A stretch of 64,000 bases of DNA, taken from positions 6,076,001 through 6,140,000 of the forward strand of contig NC_013729.1 of NCBI RefSeq assembly GCF_000024345.1. Direction: 5' to 3'. Below, piece after piece: positions 23,902 to 33,352 of this stretch (its first letter is position 1; each line of letters begins with the position of its first letter). Position numbers and translations under genes: made by a program. A model generated the notes under the pieces. It did no database searches. It saw only the letters and a program-made list of their open reading frames with translations, and was not told where the DNA came from. Source of the DNA: Kribbella flavida DSM 17836 (GTDB taxonomy: Bacteria; Actinomycetota; Actinomycetes; Propionibacteriales; Kribbellaceae).

Positions 23902-24918
23902 ATGACGAACCTACCGCCGGTCAGCCGCCGGGCCCTACTTCGCGGCACCGCCGGCCTCGGCATCGGCGCCGTCGTCGGCGCCGGGGGCAGCCTGGCCGGC
24001 ACACCTGCCGCCCAGGCCGCTCCCGGCGGCTTCCCTGACTACGCGTTCACCCGGCTGGCCTTCGACAAGGCCGGCCTGCGCTACAACCCGACCGGCGAGC
24101 TGATCTTCCCGAGCGTGCGCGGCACGGTCGGCCGGATCAGCAACGCGCTCGGCCGGTTGTACCTGTACTACGCGCCGCACGACGCGCCCGGAGGGTTGTG
24201 CCTGGCGTACTCGAACTCGCTCGGCGGGCCGTACACGGAGTACCCGAGCAACCCGATCATCGGCCGCACCTGGTCGCCGCACTACAGCGTCTCGCACGTC
24301 TCGTCGCCGCACTCACTGTGGAACGACGACGTCAACGAGCTCTGGCTCTACTTCCACGGCGAGAACACCACCACCCGGCTGGCCCGCTCCACCGACGGGA
24401 TCCACTTCAGCTACGACAAGGTGGTCCTGTCGACGTCCATGCTGCCGGCCGGGACGACCGAAGCGTCGTACGCCCGGGTGTTCCGGCACGACCTGCCGTC
24501 GCGCAACGCGCGGTACGTGATGGTCTTCATGATCAACACGACCGCCAACCGGCGCTCGATCGGCTGGGGCTGGTCGGCCGACGCCCGGAACTGGACCTTC
24601 TCACAGACGCCGCTGATCACGCCGCAGGAGATCGGGGCCCGGGATCTCGGCGCACCGGCGGTTGCCACTCGCAACGGATCGACCTACGTCATCTATCACA
24701 CGAACATCGAGGCCGGCGGTGCGATGCGGATCACCGAGGTCGGCAACGACTTCAGCCGCCGCAACCATCTGGGCATTTTCCACGCGCCGTTGCCCGGCGC
24801 CCCCGACAACGGCCGCTGCGCCGCCCCGGCGTTCGGCTCGGACAACGGCGTCGAGTACATGATCTACGAAGCCGGCACCCGGCTGGCCGGCTCCATCGCC
24901 ATCGCGCGCGCCGTCTGA
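23902..24918 (+). CDS. Tat-exported beta-propeller glycosidase-like protein
   Basis: A 338-residue protein with a twin-arginine signal (SRRALLR at residues 8-14, hydrophobic GLGIGAVVGAGG and a likely AQA cleavage site near 39). The mature part has repeated beta-blades with SPHSLWND, STDGIHFSYDK and RDLGAPAV segments. These resemble five-bladed propeller glycoside hydrolases (GH43/GH117/GH130-like). Without a catalytic triad I can assign with certainty, the specific activity is open. The ATG follows GAGGAATCAAG. It faces the LacI regulator with an operator between, so sugar-responsive control is likely. Confidence 0.7.
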   Translation: MTNLPPVSRRALLRGTAGLGIGAVVGAGGSLAGTPAAQAAPGGFPDYAFTRLAFDKAGLRYNPTGELIFPSVRGTVGRISNALGRLYLYYAPHDAPGGLCLAYSNSLGGPYTEYPSNPIIGRTWSPHYSVSHVSSPHSLWNDDVNELWLYFHGENTTTRLARSTDGIHFSYDKVVLSTSMLPAGTTEASYARVFRHDLPSRNARYVMVFMINTTANRRSIGWGWSADARNWTFSQTPLITPQEIGARDLGAPAVATRNGSTYVIYHTNIEAGGAMRITEVGNDFSRRNHLGIFHAPLPGAPDNGRCAAPAFGSDNGVEYMIYEAGTRLAGSIAIARAV

Positions 24919-24930
24919 GAATTCGTCCCG

Positions 24931-25662
24931 CTACAGCCGAGAGCCACCGGTGGCGTCGATCCACTGACCGGTGATCCAGCGCGCCTGCTCGGAGGCGACG
25001 AACGCCACCACGTCCGCCACGTCCTCCGGTTGCCCGACCCGCTCGAACACCGAGTACTCCGCCGCCGCCCGCGCGGCCTCCGGGTCGGCCAGCCAGTCGT
25101 TCATGTCGGTCTCGATGATGCCGGGCGCGACGGTGTTCACGGTGATCCCGCGCGGCCCGAGCTCCTTGGCCAGGGCCAGCGTCAACGTGTTCAGCGCACC
25201 CTTGGTCATCGAGTACGCCGTGTCCTGCGGAAACGCGATCCGGGTGACGCCGGAGCCGATGTTGACGATTCGGCCCCCGTCGCGCAGCCGCGACAAGCCC
25301 TGCTGAATCAGGAAGAACGGCGCCTTCGCGTTCACCGCGACCAGCCGGTCGAACCACTCGGGCGTGACGTCGGCCAGCGGCTGGTGCCTGCCGATCGCCG
25401 CGTTGTTGACCAGGACGTCGAGCCCGTCCGCGACCGCGTCGAACTGCCGCCAGACCTGCTCGGCCGCGTCCGGCTCGCTCAGGTCGGCCCGCACCGCGAA
25501 CGCCTCGCCGCCGGCCGCCTGGATGTCGTCGACGGTCTGCTTCGCCGCCGTCTCGTTGCTGCCGTAATGGACGGCGACCCGGACACCCTCACCCGCCAGG
25601 CGCAACGCAACCGCCCGCCCGATCCCCCGGCTGCCGCCGGTCACCAACGCCGTTCTGCTCAT
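24931..25662 (-). CDS. SDR family oxidoreductase
   Basis: A 243-residue classical short-chain dehydrogenase. The cofactor motif is VTGGSRGIGRA (residues 7-17), then NNAA near 88 and the catalytic YSMTK near 150, with Ser from the preceding NIGSGV. VAPGIIETDM and the C-terminal WITGQWIDATGGSRL are typical of the FabG-like group. It acts on a small carbonyl or hydroxyl substrate with NAD(P)H; the substrate is unknown. It is divergent from a TetR gene, with two inverted repeats in the 75-bp spacer, so it is probably that regulator's target. Confidence 0.9.
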   Translation of the reverse strand: MSRTALVTGGSRGIGRAVALRLAGEGVRVAVHYGSNETAAKQTVDDIQAAGGEAFAVRADLSEPDAAEQVWRQFDAVADGLDVLVNNAAIGRHQPLADVTPEWFDRLVAVNAKAPFFLIQQGLSRLRDGGRIVNIGSGVTRIAFPQDTAYSMTKGALNTLTLALAKELGPRGITVNTVAPGIIETDMNDWLADPEAARAAAEYSVFERVGQPEDVADVVAFVASEQARWITGQWIDATGGSRL

Positions 25663-25672
25663 CCACGTCCCT

Positions 25673-25730
25673 TTCTCTAGTGATCACTACAGAATGACCG
25701 TAACACATTCTTTAGTGAGCGTTATAGAAT
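25673..25730. promoter_or_regulatory. Two inverted-repeat operators between SDR and tetR
   Basis: Site 1 (25673-25694) has outer arms TTCTnTA and TAnAGAA around a perfect TAGTGATCACTA core. Site 2 (25707-25730) has the same arms, ATTCTTTA and TATAGAAT, around a less symmetric centre. The centres are about 35 bp apart. Site 2 reaches a possible start codon at 25729. Confidence 0.8.
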
Positions 25731-25737
25731 GAACCTC

Positions 25738-26340
25738 ATGACCACCAGCAGCCGGCGGGGACGTCCCCGATCGTTCGATCGCCAGGCGGCGCTGGAGCAG
25801 GCGCTGCTGACGTTCTGGGAGCGGGGCTACGACTCGACGTCGGTCGCCGACCTCACCGCCGCACTCGGCATCGGCGCGCCGAGCCTGTACGCCGCGTTCG
25901 GCGACAAGCGCACGCTGTTCGACGAGGCGGTGACGGCGTACCAGGCGAAGTACGGCGAGTTCATGAAGCGAGCACTCGACGAGGAACCGACGGCCCGGGC
26001 GGCGATCGCGCGGATCCTGCGGGAGGCGGCGGTCGCCTACACCGAGCCCGGCCATCCGCGCGGCTGCCTGATCATCAGCGCGGCACAGAACACGATCCCG
26101 GCGTCCGAGGACGTGCACGAGCGGCTGCGGGCGATCCGGGCCGGCAACATCGACGCGCTGCAGGAGCGGATCCAGGCGGACGTCGACGCCGGAATCCTGC
26201 CGGGCACCACCGTCGCGCGGGCGGTGGCGGTTTTCGTCGGAGCAACGATCCAGGGCATGTCCCAGCAGGCCCGCGACGGCGCCACCCCGGCCGAGCTGGA
26301 AGCTGTCGCCGAACTCGCCCTCACCGCCTGGCCGACCTGA
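25738..26340 (+). CDS. TetR family transcriptional regulator
   Basis: A 200-residue regulator of usual TetR length. The HTH occupies about residues 11-55 (GRPRSFDRQAALEQALLTFW, then STSVADLTAALGIGAPSLYA). The C-terminal part, with GCLIISAAQN and VARAVAVFVGATIQGMSQQA, matches the TetR_C subgroup often found next to oxidoreductases. ATG 25738 is preferred; ATG 25729 lies inside the second operator. It is divergent from an SDR gene, which is the likely target, with self-repression also likely. Confidence 0.9.
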   Translation: MTTSSRRGRPRSFDRQAALEQALLTFWERGYDSTSVADLTAALGIGAPSLYAAFGDKRTLFDEAVTAYQAKYGEFMKRALDEEPTARAAIARILREAAVAYTEPGHPRGCLIISAAQNTIPASEDVHERLRAIRAGNIDALQERIQADVDAGILPGTTVARAVAVFVGATIQGMSQQARDGATPAELEAVAELALTAWPT

Positions 26341-26479
26341 CCCTTCCCTCATCCCCAACCCCACCCGCCCGCTGATCCGACGTTGAGCACCGGCTGGTCG
26401 CTTCCGACGCGATCTGGCGGCTGCTCCGTGCTCAAGGTGGGCCGGGGAGCCGCCAGCTCTGCGGTAATCGCTTGCTGGC

Positions 26480-26485
26480 TAGGGT
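26480..26485 (+). promoter_or_regulatory. Leaderless -10 element (TAGGGT) of the larA-like gene
   Basis: TAGGGT ends 6 nt before the ATG at 26492. Confidence 0.6.
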
Positions 26486-26491
26486 GGGCGC

Positions 26492-27763
<1,272 letters not shown>

Positions 27764-27772
27764 CGTTCGGCC

Positions 27773-29218
27773 ATGACCGAGGTCGTGATCGTCGGGGCCG
27801 GGTTCGCCGGGCTGTGCATGGGGATCAAGCTGCGCCAGGCCGGGATCGAGGACTTCGTCGTCCTGGAGAAGGCCGCCGGCCTGGGCGGCACCTGGCGGGA
27901 CAACACCTATCCCGGGTGTGCCTGCGACGTGCCGTCGTACCTGTACTCCTTCTCGTTCGAGCAGAACCCGCGCTGGACCAGGATGTTCGCGCCCTGGGAC
28001 GAAATCCTCGCCTACCTGCGGCACTGCGCCACGAAGTACGGCGTCGCTGACCGGATCCGGTACGGCGCGGAGGTGACCGAGGCGGCCTTCGACGAGACCA
28101 GCGGCCGGTGGACCATCACGGTCAACGGCGACGAGAAGCTCGAAGCCCGGGCCCTGGTCGCCGGCGTCGGCAACCTGCACCAGCCGAGGATCCCGGACCT
28201 GCCGGGCCTCGACTCGTTCGGCGGTCCGTCCTTCCACTCGGCCCGCTGGGACCACGGCCAGGACCTGACCGGACGCCGGGTGGCCGTCGTCGGCACCGGC
28301 GCCTCGGCGATCCAGTTCGTGCCGCGGGTCGCCGAGCAGGCCGCGCACCTCGACGTGTACCAGCGCACCGCGCCCTGGGTCACGCCGAAGCCGGACCGCG
28401 CGATCGGCCCGCGCGAACGTGCCCTGCACGCCCGGTTCCCGGCCGCCCAGCGGGCGATCCGGGACGTCGTCTTCTGGGGCCTGGAGGCCCGTGGCGTCGG
28501 CTTCGCGGGCAATCCCAAGCTGATGAAGGGCCTTGAACTGCAGGCCCGTCGGCACCTGCGCAAGCAGGTCAAGGACCCGGTTCTTCGCGCGAAGCTGACG
28601 CCGAACTACCAGATCGGCTGCAAGCGCATCCTGCTCTCCAACGACTACTACCCGGCGCTGACCCGGGACACCGTCGACCTGGTCACCACGGCGATCAGCC
28701 GGATCACGCCGACCGGCGTGGTGATCGCGGACGGCACCGAGCGGCCGTGCGACGTTCTCGTGCTGGGCACCGGCTTCGAGGTCTCCGGCAACCTGACCCG
28801 GATGCGGATCCTCGGCCGCGAGGGCAGCGACCTGGCCGACACCTGGAAGCAGCACGGCATCGGCGCCCACCTGGGCATCACCGTCGCGGGCTACCCCAAC
28901 CTGTTCCTGCTGGTCGGCCCGAACACCGCGCTCGGCCACTCCTCGATGGTGTTCATGATCGAGGCCCAGGTCCGGTACGTCGTGCAGGCGCTGAAGCTGC
29001 TGCGCCGGGCCACCTCGGTCGAGGTCCGCGAGGAGGTCCAGGAGCGGTTCGTCGCCGACGTCCAGGGCCGGCTGGACGAGACCGTCTGGCAGTCCGGCTG
29101 CAACAGCTGGTACCTGGACGCGCAGGGCCGCAACTCGACCATCTGGCCGGAGTTCACCGTCGGCTACTGGCGCCGGACGCGCCGGCTGGACCCCGCCGAC
29201 TTCGTGCTGGTCCGCTGA
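27773..29218 (+). CDS. Flavin monooxygenase of the Baeyer-Villiger type
   Basis: A 481-residue FAD/NADPH enzyme. The first Rossmann motif is GAGFAG (residues 8-13), followed by LGGTWRDNTYPG and CDVPSYLYSFS, which are typical of this family. The type I Baeyer-Villiger fingerprint F-x-G-x3-H-x3-W-D fits exactly (FGGPSFHSARWD, residues 149-160). The second Rossmann motif is VVGTGASA. It would convert ketones to esters or lactones, or oxidise heteroatoms; the substrate is unknown. It starts 9 bp after the LarA-like gene. A hairpin terminator follows the stop by 10 bp. Confidence 0.9.
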   Translation: MTEVVIVGAGFAGLCMGIKLRQAGIEDFVVLEKAAGLGGTWRDNTYPGCACDVPSYLYSFSFEQNPRWTRMFAPWDEILAYLRHCATKYGVADRIRYGAEVTEAAFDETSGRWTITVNGDEKLEARALVAGVGNLHQPRIPDLPGLDSFGGPSFHSARWDHGQDLTGRRVAVVGTGASAIQFVPRVAEQAAHLDVYQRTAPWVTPKPDRAIGPRERALHARFPAAQRAIRDVVFWGLEARGVGFAGNPKLMKGLELQARRHLRKQVKDPVLRAKLTPNYQIGCKRILLSNDYYPALTRDTVDLVTTAISRITPTGVVIADGTERPCDVLVLGTGFEVSGNLTRMRILGREGSDLADTWKQHGIGAHLGITVAGYPNLFLLVGPNTALGHSSMVFMIEAQVRYVVQALKLLRRATSVEVREEVQERFVADVQGRLDETVWQSGCNSWYLDAQGRNSTIWPEFTVGYWRRTRRLDPADFVLVR

Positions 29219-29228
29219 CCGGGGTTCC

Positions 29229-29247
29229 CCCTGGCGCCGGGCCAGGG
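29229..29247 (+). terminator. Hairpin after the monooxygenase gene
   Basis: CCCTGGC (29229-29235) pairs with GCCAGGG (29241-29247) around a 5-nt loop, 10 bp after the stop codon. Confidence 0.65.
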
Positions 29248-29362
29248 TGTCCCGGACTCCCGAAGGAGGACCTGCCGGCCGGCGGCGTACGACCAAGGGA
29301 TGAGCCGAAGACCGGTCCAAGGACCGATGTCCGGCACGCCCGCGACGGGGATGCTGGAGGAC

Positions 29363-29458
29363 ATGGACCTCTTCCAGATCATCAGCGCAGTCGTCATCGT
29401 CGGCGGTGTCGTGGTCACCGCGCTGATCGCCATCGTCCCGTCCGTGGTCGACCGCTGA
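29363..29458 (+). CDS. 31-residue single-helix membrane microprotein, copy 1
   Basis: ATG to TGA encodes 31 residues: MDLFQI, a hydrophobic core of Ile, Val, Ala and Gly, then IVPSVVDR. One membrane helix would span about residues 6-24. The second copy at 29636 is the same length and identical or similar at most positions, including the Q-I after position 4, the T-x-L-I-A in the core and the V-V-D-R end. GGAGG lies only 2 bp before the ATG, so an ATG at 29351 (adding MLED) is possible. A strong hairpin follows the stop. Function unknown. Confidence 0.65.
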   Translation: MDLFQIISAVVIVGGVVVTALIAIVPSVVDR

Positions 29459-29474
29459 CCACCGGTTTGCCCGC

Positions 29475-29510
29475 GACGTCCGGTGCACCCTCGGGGGCGC
29501 ACCGGGCGTC
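29475..29510 (+). terminator. Hairpin after microprotein copy 1
   Basis: A 12-bp stem with one G-T type mismatch (29475-29486 with 29499-29510) around a 12-nt loop, starting 16 bp after the stop. Confidence 0.7.
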
Positions 29511-29635
29511 GTCGTGCGTGTTGCCCATGGCAACTAAAGGTGTAGCCGGCCGCTGCGGACTGCGACTCCGGGAGGAGTTCAGGAGCAGTCCTGGGACCGA
29601 TGAAAAGCCGGCGCGGCACGCGCACGCTGAAGGTA

Positions 29636-29731
29636 TGGAAATCCTTCAGATCCTCGCCACAGCGGCCATCGTGCTCGGCATCCTGGTCACGGTCCTGATC
29701 GCCGTCGTACCCACCGTCGTCGACCGCTGAG
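29636..29731 (+). CDS. 31-residue single-helix membrane microprotein, copy 2
   Basis: 31 residues: MEILQI, a hydrophobic core, then AVVPTVVDR. It is a clear paralogue of the microprotein at 29363, with equal length and the same polar ends. The leaders also match: each has GACTCC followed by AGGAG far upstream, then GTCC-x-x-GGACCGATG about 50 bp before the start. Copy 2 has only GAAGGT directly before the ATG. Its stop codon lies inside the left arm of the following hairpin terminator. No known family is recognised; a membrane-peptide role in stress or regulation is a guess. Confidence 0.65.
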
Positions 29732-29758
29732 CCCCGCCTGGTCAGTGGGCTCAGCGGT
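29723..29758. terminator. Bidirectional hairpin between microprotein copy 2 and cbs
   Basis: A perfect 12-bp stem (29723-29734 with 29747-29758) with a 12-nt loop. It includes the microprotein stop and lies 8 bp from the end of the converging cbs gene, so it can serve both. Confidence 0.8.
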
Positions 29759-29766
29759 GGGGCCGA

Positions 29767-31137
29767 TCAGACGGTCAGGTGCGCGAGCAGGTCCTGCCGG
29801 GTCAGCACGCCCACCGGCTTGCCGTCGTCGAGCACCATCAGCGCGTCCCGGTCCTCCAGCAGGGCGACCGCCTTCGCGACCTCCTCGCCGGCCCCCAGCG
29901 ACGGCAGCGCCTCGTCCATGTGCAGCTCGACCATGTCGGCCAGCCGGGCCTTGCCGGTGTAGAGCGCGTCCATCAGGGTCTTCGCCGACACCGCGCCGGC
30001 CACCTCGGCCGCCATCACCGGCGGCTCGGCCCGGACCACCGGCATCTGCGAGACGCCGTACTCGCGCAGGATCTCGATCGCCTCGGCGATCGTCTCGTGC
30101 GGGTGGGTGTGCACCAGCGGCGGCATGCTGCCTTCCTTGCCGGCCAGCACCTCGCCGAGCGTGGTGCCCTGCCGGGCGTGCCCGAGGAACCCGTACTGCG
30201 CCAGCCAGTCGTCGTTGAACACCTTGGTCAGGTAGCCGCGGCCGCCGTCGGGCAGCAGCACCACGATCACTGCGTCCGGGTCGTCCAGCTCGTGCGCCAG
30301 CCGGATCGCCGCGGCGGCCGCCATGCCGGCCGAGCCGCCGACCAGCATCGCCTCCTCGCGGGCCAGCCGCCGGGTGGTGGCGAACGAGTCCGCGTCGGAG
30401 ACCTCGATGATCCGGTCGGCGATCGTCTTGTCGTAGGTCTCCGGCCAGAAGTCCTCGCCGACACCCTCGACCAGGTACGGCCGGCCGGTGCCGCCGGAGT
30501 ACACCGAACCCTCCGGGTCGGCGCCGATGATCTGGACCTTGCCGCCGGAGACCTCCTTGAGGTACTTGCCGGTGCCGCTGATCGTGCCGCCGGTGCCGAC
30601 GCCGGTGACGAAGTGGGTGATCCGCCCCTCGGTCTGCTGCCAGATCTCCGGGCCGGTCGACTCGTAGTGCGAGATCGGGTTGTTCACGTTGGCGTACTGG
30701 TTCGGCTTCCAGGCGCCCTCGATCTCCTGCACCAGCCGGTCGGACACGTTGTAGTACGAGTCCGGGTGCTCCGGGGCGACCGCGGTCGGGCAGACGACCA
30801 CCTCGGCGCCGTACGCCTTGAGCACGTTGCGCTTGTCCTCGCTGACCTTGTCCGGGCAGACGAAGACGCACTTGTAACCCTTCTGCTGGGCCACCATCGC
30901 CAGCCCGACACCGGTGTTGCCCGAGGTCGGCTCGACGATCGTGCCGCCCGGCTTGAGCTCGCCGGAGGCCTCGGCGGCCTCGACCATCCGGACCGCGATC
31001 CGGTCCTTCACCGAGCCACCGGGGTTGAAGTACTCGACCTTGGCGAGCACGAGCGGCTTGGCGCCGTCTGTCGTCTTCGTCAGGCGTACCAGCGGGGTGT
31101 TGCCGACCAGGTCCAGGAGTGAGTTCGCGTAGCGCAC
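29767..31137 (-). CDS. cbs: Cystathionine beta-synthase
   Basis: A 456-residue PLP enzyme that condenses serine and homocysteine to cystathionine in transsulfuration. The PLP lysine is in NPGGSVKDR (K44). The substrate loop TSGNTG, the phosphate-binding GTGGTISGTG and the family YVVEG-like YLVEGVGEDF are present. Two CBS domains fill residues from about 335 to the end (IAEAIEILREYGVSQMPVVR, ALMVLDDGKPVGVLTRQDLL). The start is GTG 31137, giving VRYANSLLDLVGNTPLVRL, or GTG 31146 three codons upstream. No partner metB gene is adjacent. Confidence 0.93.
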   Translation of the reverse strand: MRYANSLLDLVGNTPLVRLTKTTDGAKPLVLAKVEYFNPGGSVKDRIAVRMVEAAEASGELKPGGTIVEPTSGNTGVGLAMVAQQKGYKCVFVCPDKVSEDKRNVLKAYGAEVVVCPTAVAPEHPDSYYNVSDRLVQEIEGAWKPNQYANVNNPISHYESTGPEIWQQTEGRITHFVTGVGTGGTISGTGKYLKEVSGGKVQIIGADPEGSVYSGGTGRPYLVEGVGEDFWPETYDKTIADRIIEVSDADSFATTRRLAREEAMLVGGSAGMAAAAAIRLAHELDDPDAVIVVLLPDGGRGYLTKVFNDDWLAQYGFLGHARQGTTLGEVLAGKEGSMPPLVHTHPHETIAEAIEILREYGVSQMPVVRAEPPVMAAEVAGAVSAKTLMDALYTGKARLADMVELHMDEALPSLGAGEEVAKAVALLEDRDALMVLDDGKPVGVLTRQDLLAHLTV

Positions 31138-31214
31138 GCATTCCACTGTATGGGACCCCGCGTGTTTCACCATATTTGGCTTGCGTGACCGTCACAGCGT
31201 GTAATTCTTGGTCC

Positions 31215-32282
31215 ATGAGCAAAGCCCGGGCCGCCAAGCGACTGGCCCAGGCCGCAGCCTTCGGCGGTGGGGGACTCGGACTGATCGGCGCCACGCTGTA
31301 CGGCGTACTGACCGCGGAGGCGCGGTACGCCAAGCGCGTGATCGGTCCGATGAAGGCTCACCCGGCCAAGGGCGACGGCCTGTACGGCCGGTATCCAGGT
31401 CACCCGATCACGCTGGCGATGATCGGTGACTCCAGCGCGGCCGGATACGGCACCTCCTCGCCCGACGAGACGCCCGGCGTGCTGCTGGCCTGTGGTCTCG
31501 CCGAGCTGGCGAAGCGGCCGGTCCGGCTGGTCGACGTGTCGCGGGTGGGCGCGAAGTCCACCGACCTCGCCCGCCAGATCGACACCGCGCTGCTGTCCGG
31601 GCCGCACGTCGCCGCGATCCTGATCGGCGCCAACGACGTGAAGGACCAGATGCCGCCGTCGGTGTCGGTCCGGCTGCTCGACGCCGCGGTCCGGCGGTTG
31701 CGCGCGGCCAACTGCGAGGTCGTCGTCGGCACCTGCCCGGACCTCGGCCTGGTCCGGCCGATCATGCCGCCGCTGCGGCAGGTCGCCCGGTCCTGGAGCC
31801 AGCGGCTCGCCGCCGCGCAGACGATCGCCGTCGTCGAGGCCGGCGGCCGGTCGGTGTCGATGGGCTCGCTGCTCAGCGAGGTCTTCCGGACCGACCCGCG
31901 GATGTTCGGCCCCGACCGCTTCCACCCCTCCGTCACCGGGTACGCCGCGGCCGCCGCCGCGCTGCTGCCCTCGGTGGCCGCGGCGATGGGCGTCGGGCCG
32001 GAGTCGTTCGTGCACCCCGAGCCGTTCCGCGGCGAGGCCGTGCTGCCGATCGCCGAGGCCGCCGTGCAGGCGGCGAAAACGGCCGGCACCGAGGTCGCCG
32101 CGGCCGAGGTCGCCGGGCACGAGCGCGGACCCCGTGGCCGCTGGGCGCAGCTGCGGCACCGTCGCCGGCACCCCAAGCCCGACGTCGAGCGGGTCGACGA
32201 GGGCGCCGTCGCAGAGGCCACCGCCACCGTCGGGGCCGCCGGTTCCGGGTCCGGCCGGCCGCTGGCGGAGACGCCGTCCTGA
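31215..32282 (+). CDS. SGNH/GDSL-type hydrolase with N-terminal membrane segment
   Basis: A 355-residue protein. A hydrophobic segment at residues 17-34 acts as signal or anchor. The GDSL-type domain has block I GDSSAAGYG (71-79, nucleophile S73), block III IGANDVK and block V DRFHPSVTG with the catalytic Asp/His. It is probably an exported or membrane-anchored esterase; the substrate is unknown. The last 60 residues are Arg/Pro- and Gly/Ser-rich and likely disordered. The start ATG at 31215 lies 77 bp from the divergent cbs gene. Confidence 0.82.
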   Translation: MSKARAAKRLAQAAAFGGGGLGLIGATLYGVLTAEARYAKRVIGPMKAHPAKGDGLYGRYPGHPITLAMIGDSSAAGYGTSSPDETPGVLLACGLAELAKRPVRLVDVSRVGAKSTDLARQIDTALLSGPHVAAILIGANDVKDQMPPSVSVRLLDAAVRRLRAANCEVVVGTCPDLGLVRPIMPPLRQVARSWSQRLAAAQTIAVVEAGGRSVSMGSLLSEVFRTDPRMFGPDRFHPSVTGYAAAAAALLPSVAAAMGVGPESFVHPEPFRGEAVLPIAEAAVQAAKTAGTEVAAAEVAGHERGPRGRWAQLRHRRRHPKPDVERVDEGAVAEATATVGAAGSGSGRPLAETPS

Positions 32283-32405
32283 CCGCGGCCTCCATCGTTG
32301 CGTGCGTCCGCTGAGCGGCGACTTTCCCCCAGTGCCCCTTGCCTGCGGGCACATCGTGATGCACAGTCGAACTACTACGCACAACCCCGACGACGGGAGG
32401 CGAAG

Positions 32406-32636
32406 ATGGGCTTGAACCACTCCGAGGAGACGCACAAACGTCTGGTGGAGAAGGTGCCCGAGTGCACCGGACGCGAGATGACCGAGTGGTTCAAGTTGAT
32501 GAACGACGGACCGTCGTTCTCACGCTTCGACGACAGAGTGCGGTGGCTTTCCAGCGAGTACGCCCTCGCTCACGGGCACGCCACGGCCATCGTGCACGAG
32601 TACGACCTCGTCAAAGCGCACCGGCGCATGGGCTGA
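32406..32636 (+). CDS. DUF4287 domain protein
   Basis: A 76-residue protein that matches the DUF4287 pattern: EETHKRLVEKVPECTGREMT, EWFKLM, RVRWLSSEY and the closing HGHATAIVHEYD. The function of this domain is unknown. The ATG at 32406 follows GGGAGGCGAAG, a good ribosome binding site. A strong hairpin 26 bp after the stop ends the unit. Confidence 0.8.
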   Translation: MGLNHSEETHKRLVEKVPECTGREMTEWFKLMNDGPSFSRFDDRVRWLSSEYALAHGHATAIVHEYDLVKAHRRMG

Positions 32637-32661
32637 CGAGCCGAACAGGAGCCAGTTTCGC

Positions 32662-32699
32662 CGCGGGCCTGCCCCCACAGGTGGAGGGACAGGCCCGCG
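32662..32699 (+). terminator. Hairpin after the DUF4287 gene
   Basis: A 10-bp perfect stem (32662-32671 with 32690-32699), with possible further pairing of CCC and GGG inside. Confidence 0.75.
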
Positions 32700-32809
32700 T
32701 GCGTTGCCCGAGCAGCTTTCCCGGCCGGCGCGTTCCGCGCTGACTTTCCGGGCCCCGCAGCCACACGATGCTGCAACACAACAGCCGCCGGATCTCCATG
32801 CACCCGACC

Positions 32810-32815
32810 TAGAGT
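32810..32815 (+). promoter_or_regulatory. Leaderless -10 element (TAGAGT) of the 32823 gene
   Basis: TAGAGT ends 7 nt before the ATG at 32823. Confidence 0.55.
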
Positions 32816-32822
32816 CCGGGAC

Positions 32823-33266
32823 ATGAGCAAACGACGAGTCACGCTCGCGCTGGCAGCCCTGTCCGTGGCAGCCGTTGTCCCAGGCACCTTCGCGGTCGCT
32901 CAGCCGCCGCTCACCTCCGCGGGGGCAACGCACTTCGAGACCTACGGTGTGGACGGCGCGTCGGCCTGGGGTGACGTCGTGGTGCCGTCCGGGGAGAAGG
33001 CTCGCGTGCACGGCTGGATCCGCGACGACAAGTGCGACCGGCGGAACGCGGCGCTCAAGATCACCTTCGACTATCCGCTGGTCGGCACCGACAAGAACAA
33101 GTGGATCGTCAACAACACCGACGGAAAGTGCGGCGCGTCGCACCTGAAGTCCTTCGACGTCAGCGAGCAGACGTACAGCCTGAACGCGATCTACGTGCAG
33201 GAGTACACCGACAACTGGTACACGCCCGAGCAGTGGGGCGCGAGGATCAAGGTCTGGGAGAAGTAG
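32823..33266 (+). CDS. Secreted hypothetical protein
   Basis: A 147-residue protein with a Sec signal peptide (basic KRR, hydrophobic LALAALSVAAVVPGTFA, likely cleavage after AVA near residue 26). The mature part is about 120 residues, beta-rich, with two Cys (DKCDRR and DGKCGAS) likely forming a disulfide and many Tyr/Trp. No family recognised. A leaderless start is suggested by TAGAGT 7 nt upstream. One of the best hairpin terminators in the window follows. Confidence 0.7.
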   Translation: MSKRRVTLALAALSVAAVVPGTFAVAQPPLTSAGATHFETYGVDGASAWGDVVVPSGEKARVHGWIRDDKCDRRNAALKITFDYPLVGTDKNKWIVNNTDGKCGASHLKSFDVSEQTYSLNAIYVQEYTDNWYTPEQWGARIKVWEK

Positions 33267-33271
33267 ACGGC

Positions 33272-33307
33272 CGAAGGGCCGGTCCCCGGGTGGGGACCGG
33301 CCCTTCG
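33272..33307. terminator. Hairpin after the secreted protein gene
   Basis: A perfect 16-bp stem (33272-33287 with 33292-33307) and a 4-nt loop, 5 bp after the stop codon at 33266. It also faces the end of the converging gene at 33353. Confidence 0.9.
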
Positions 33308-33352
33308 CGGTCAGTGGCTCAGCTCAGACAGCTGGCCGGGGTGAGTCGGGAA

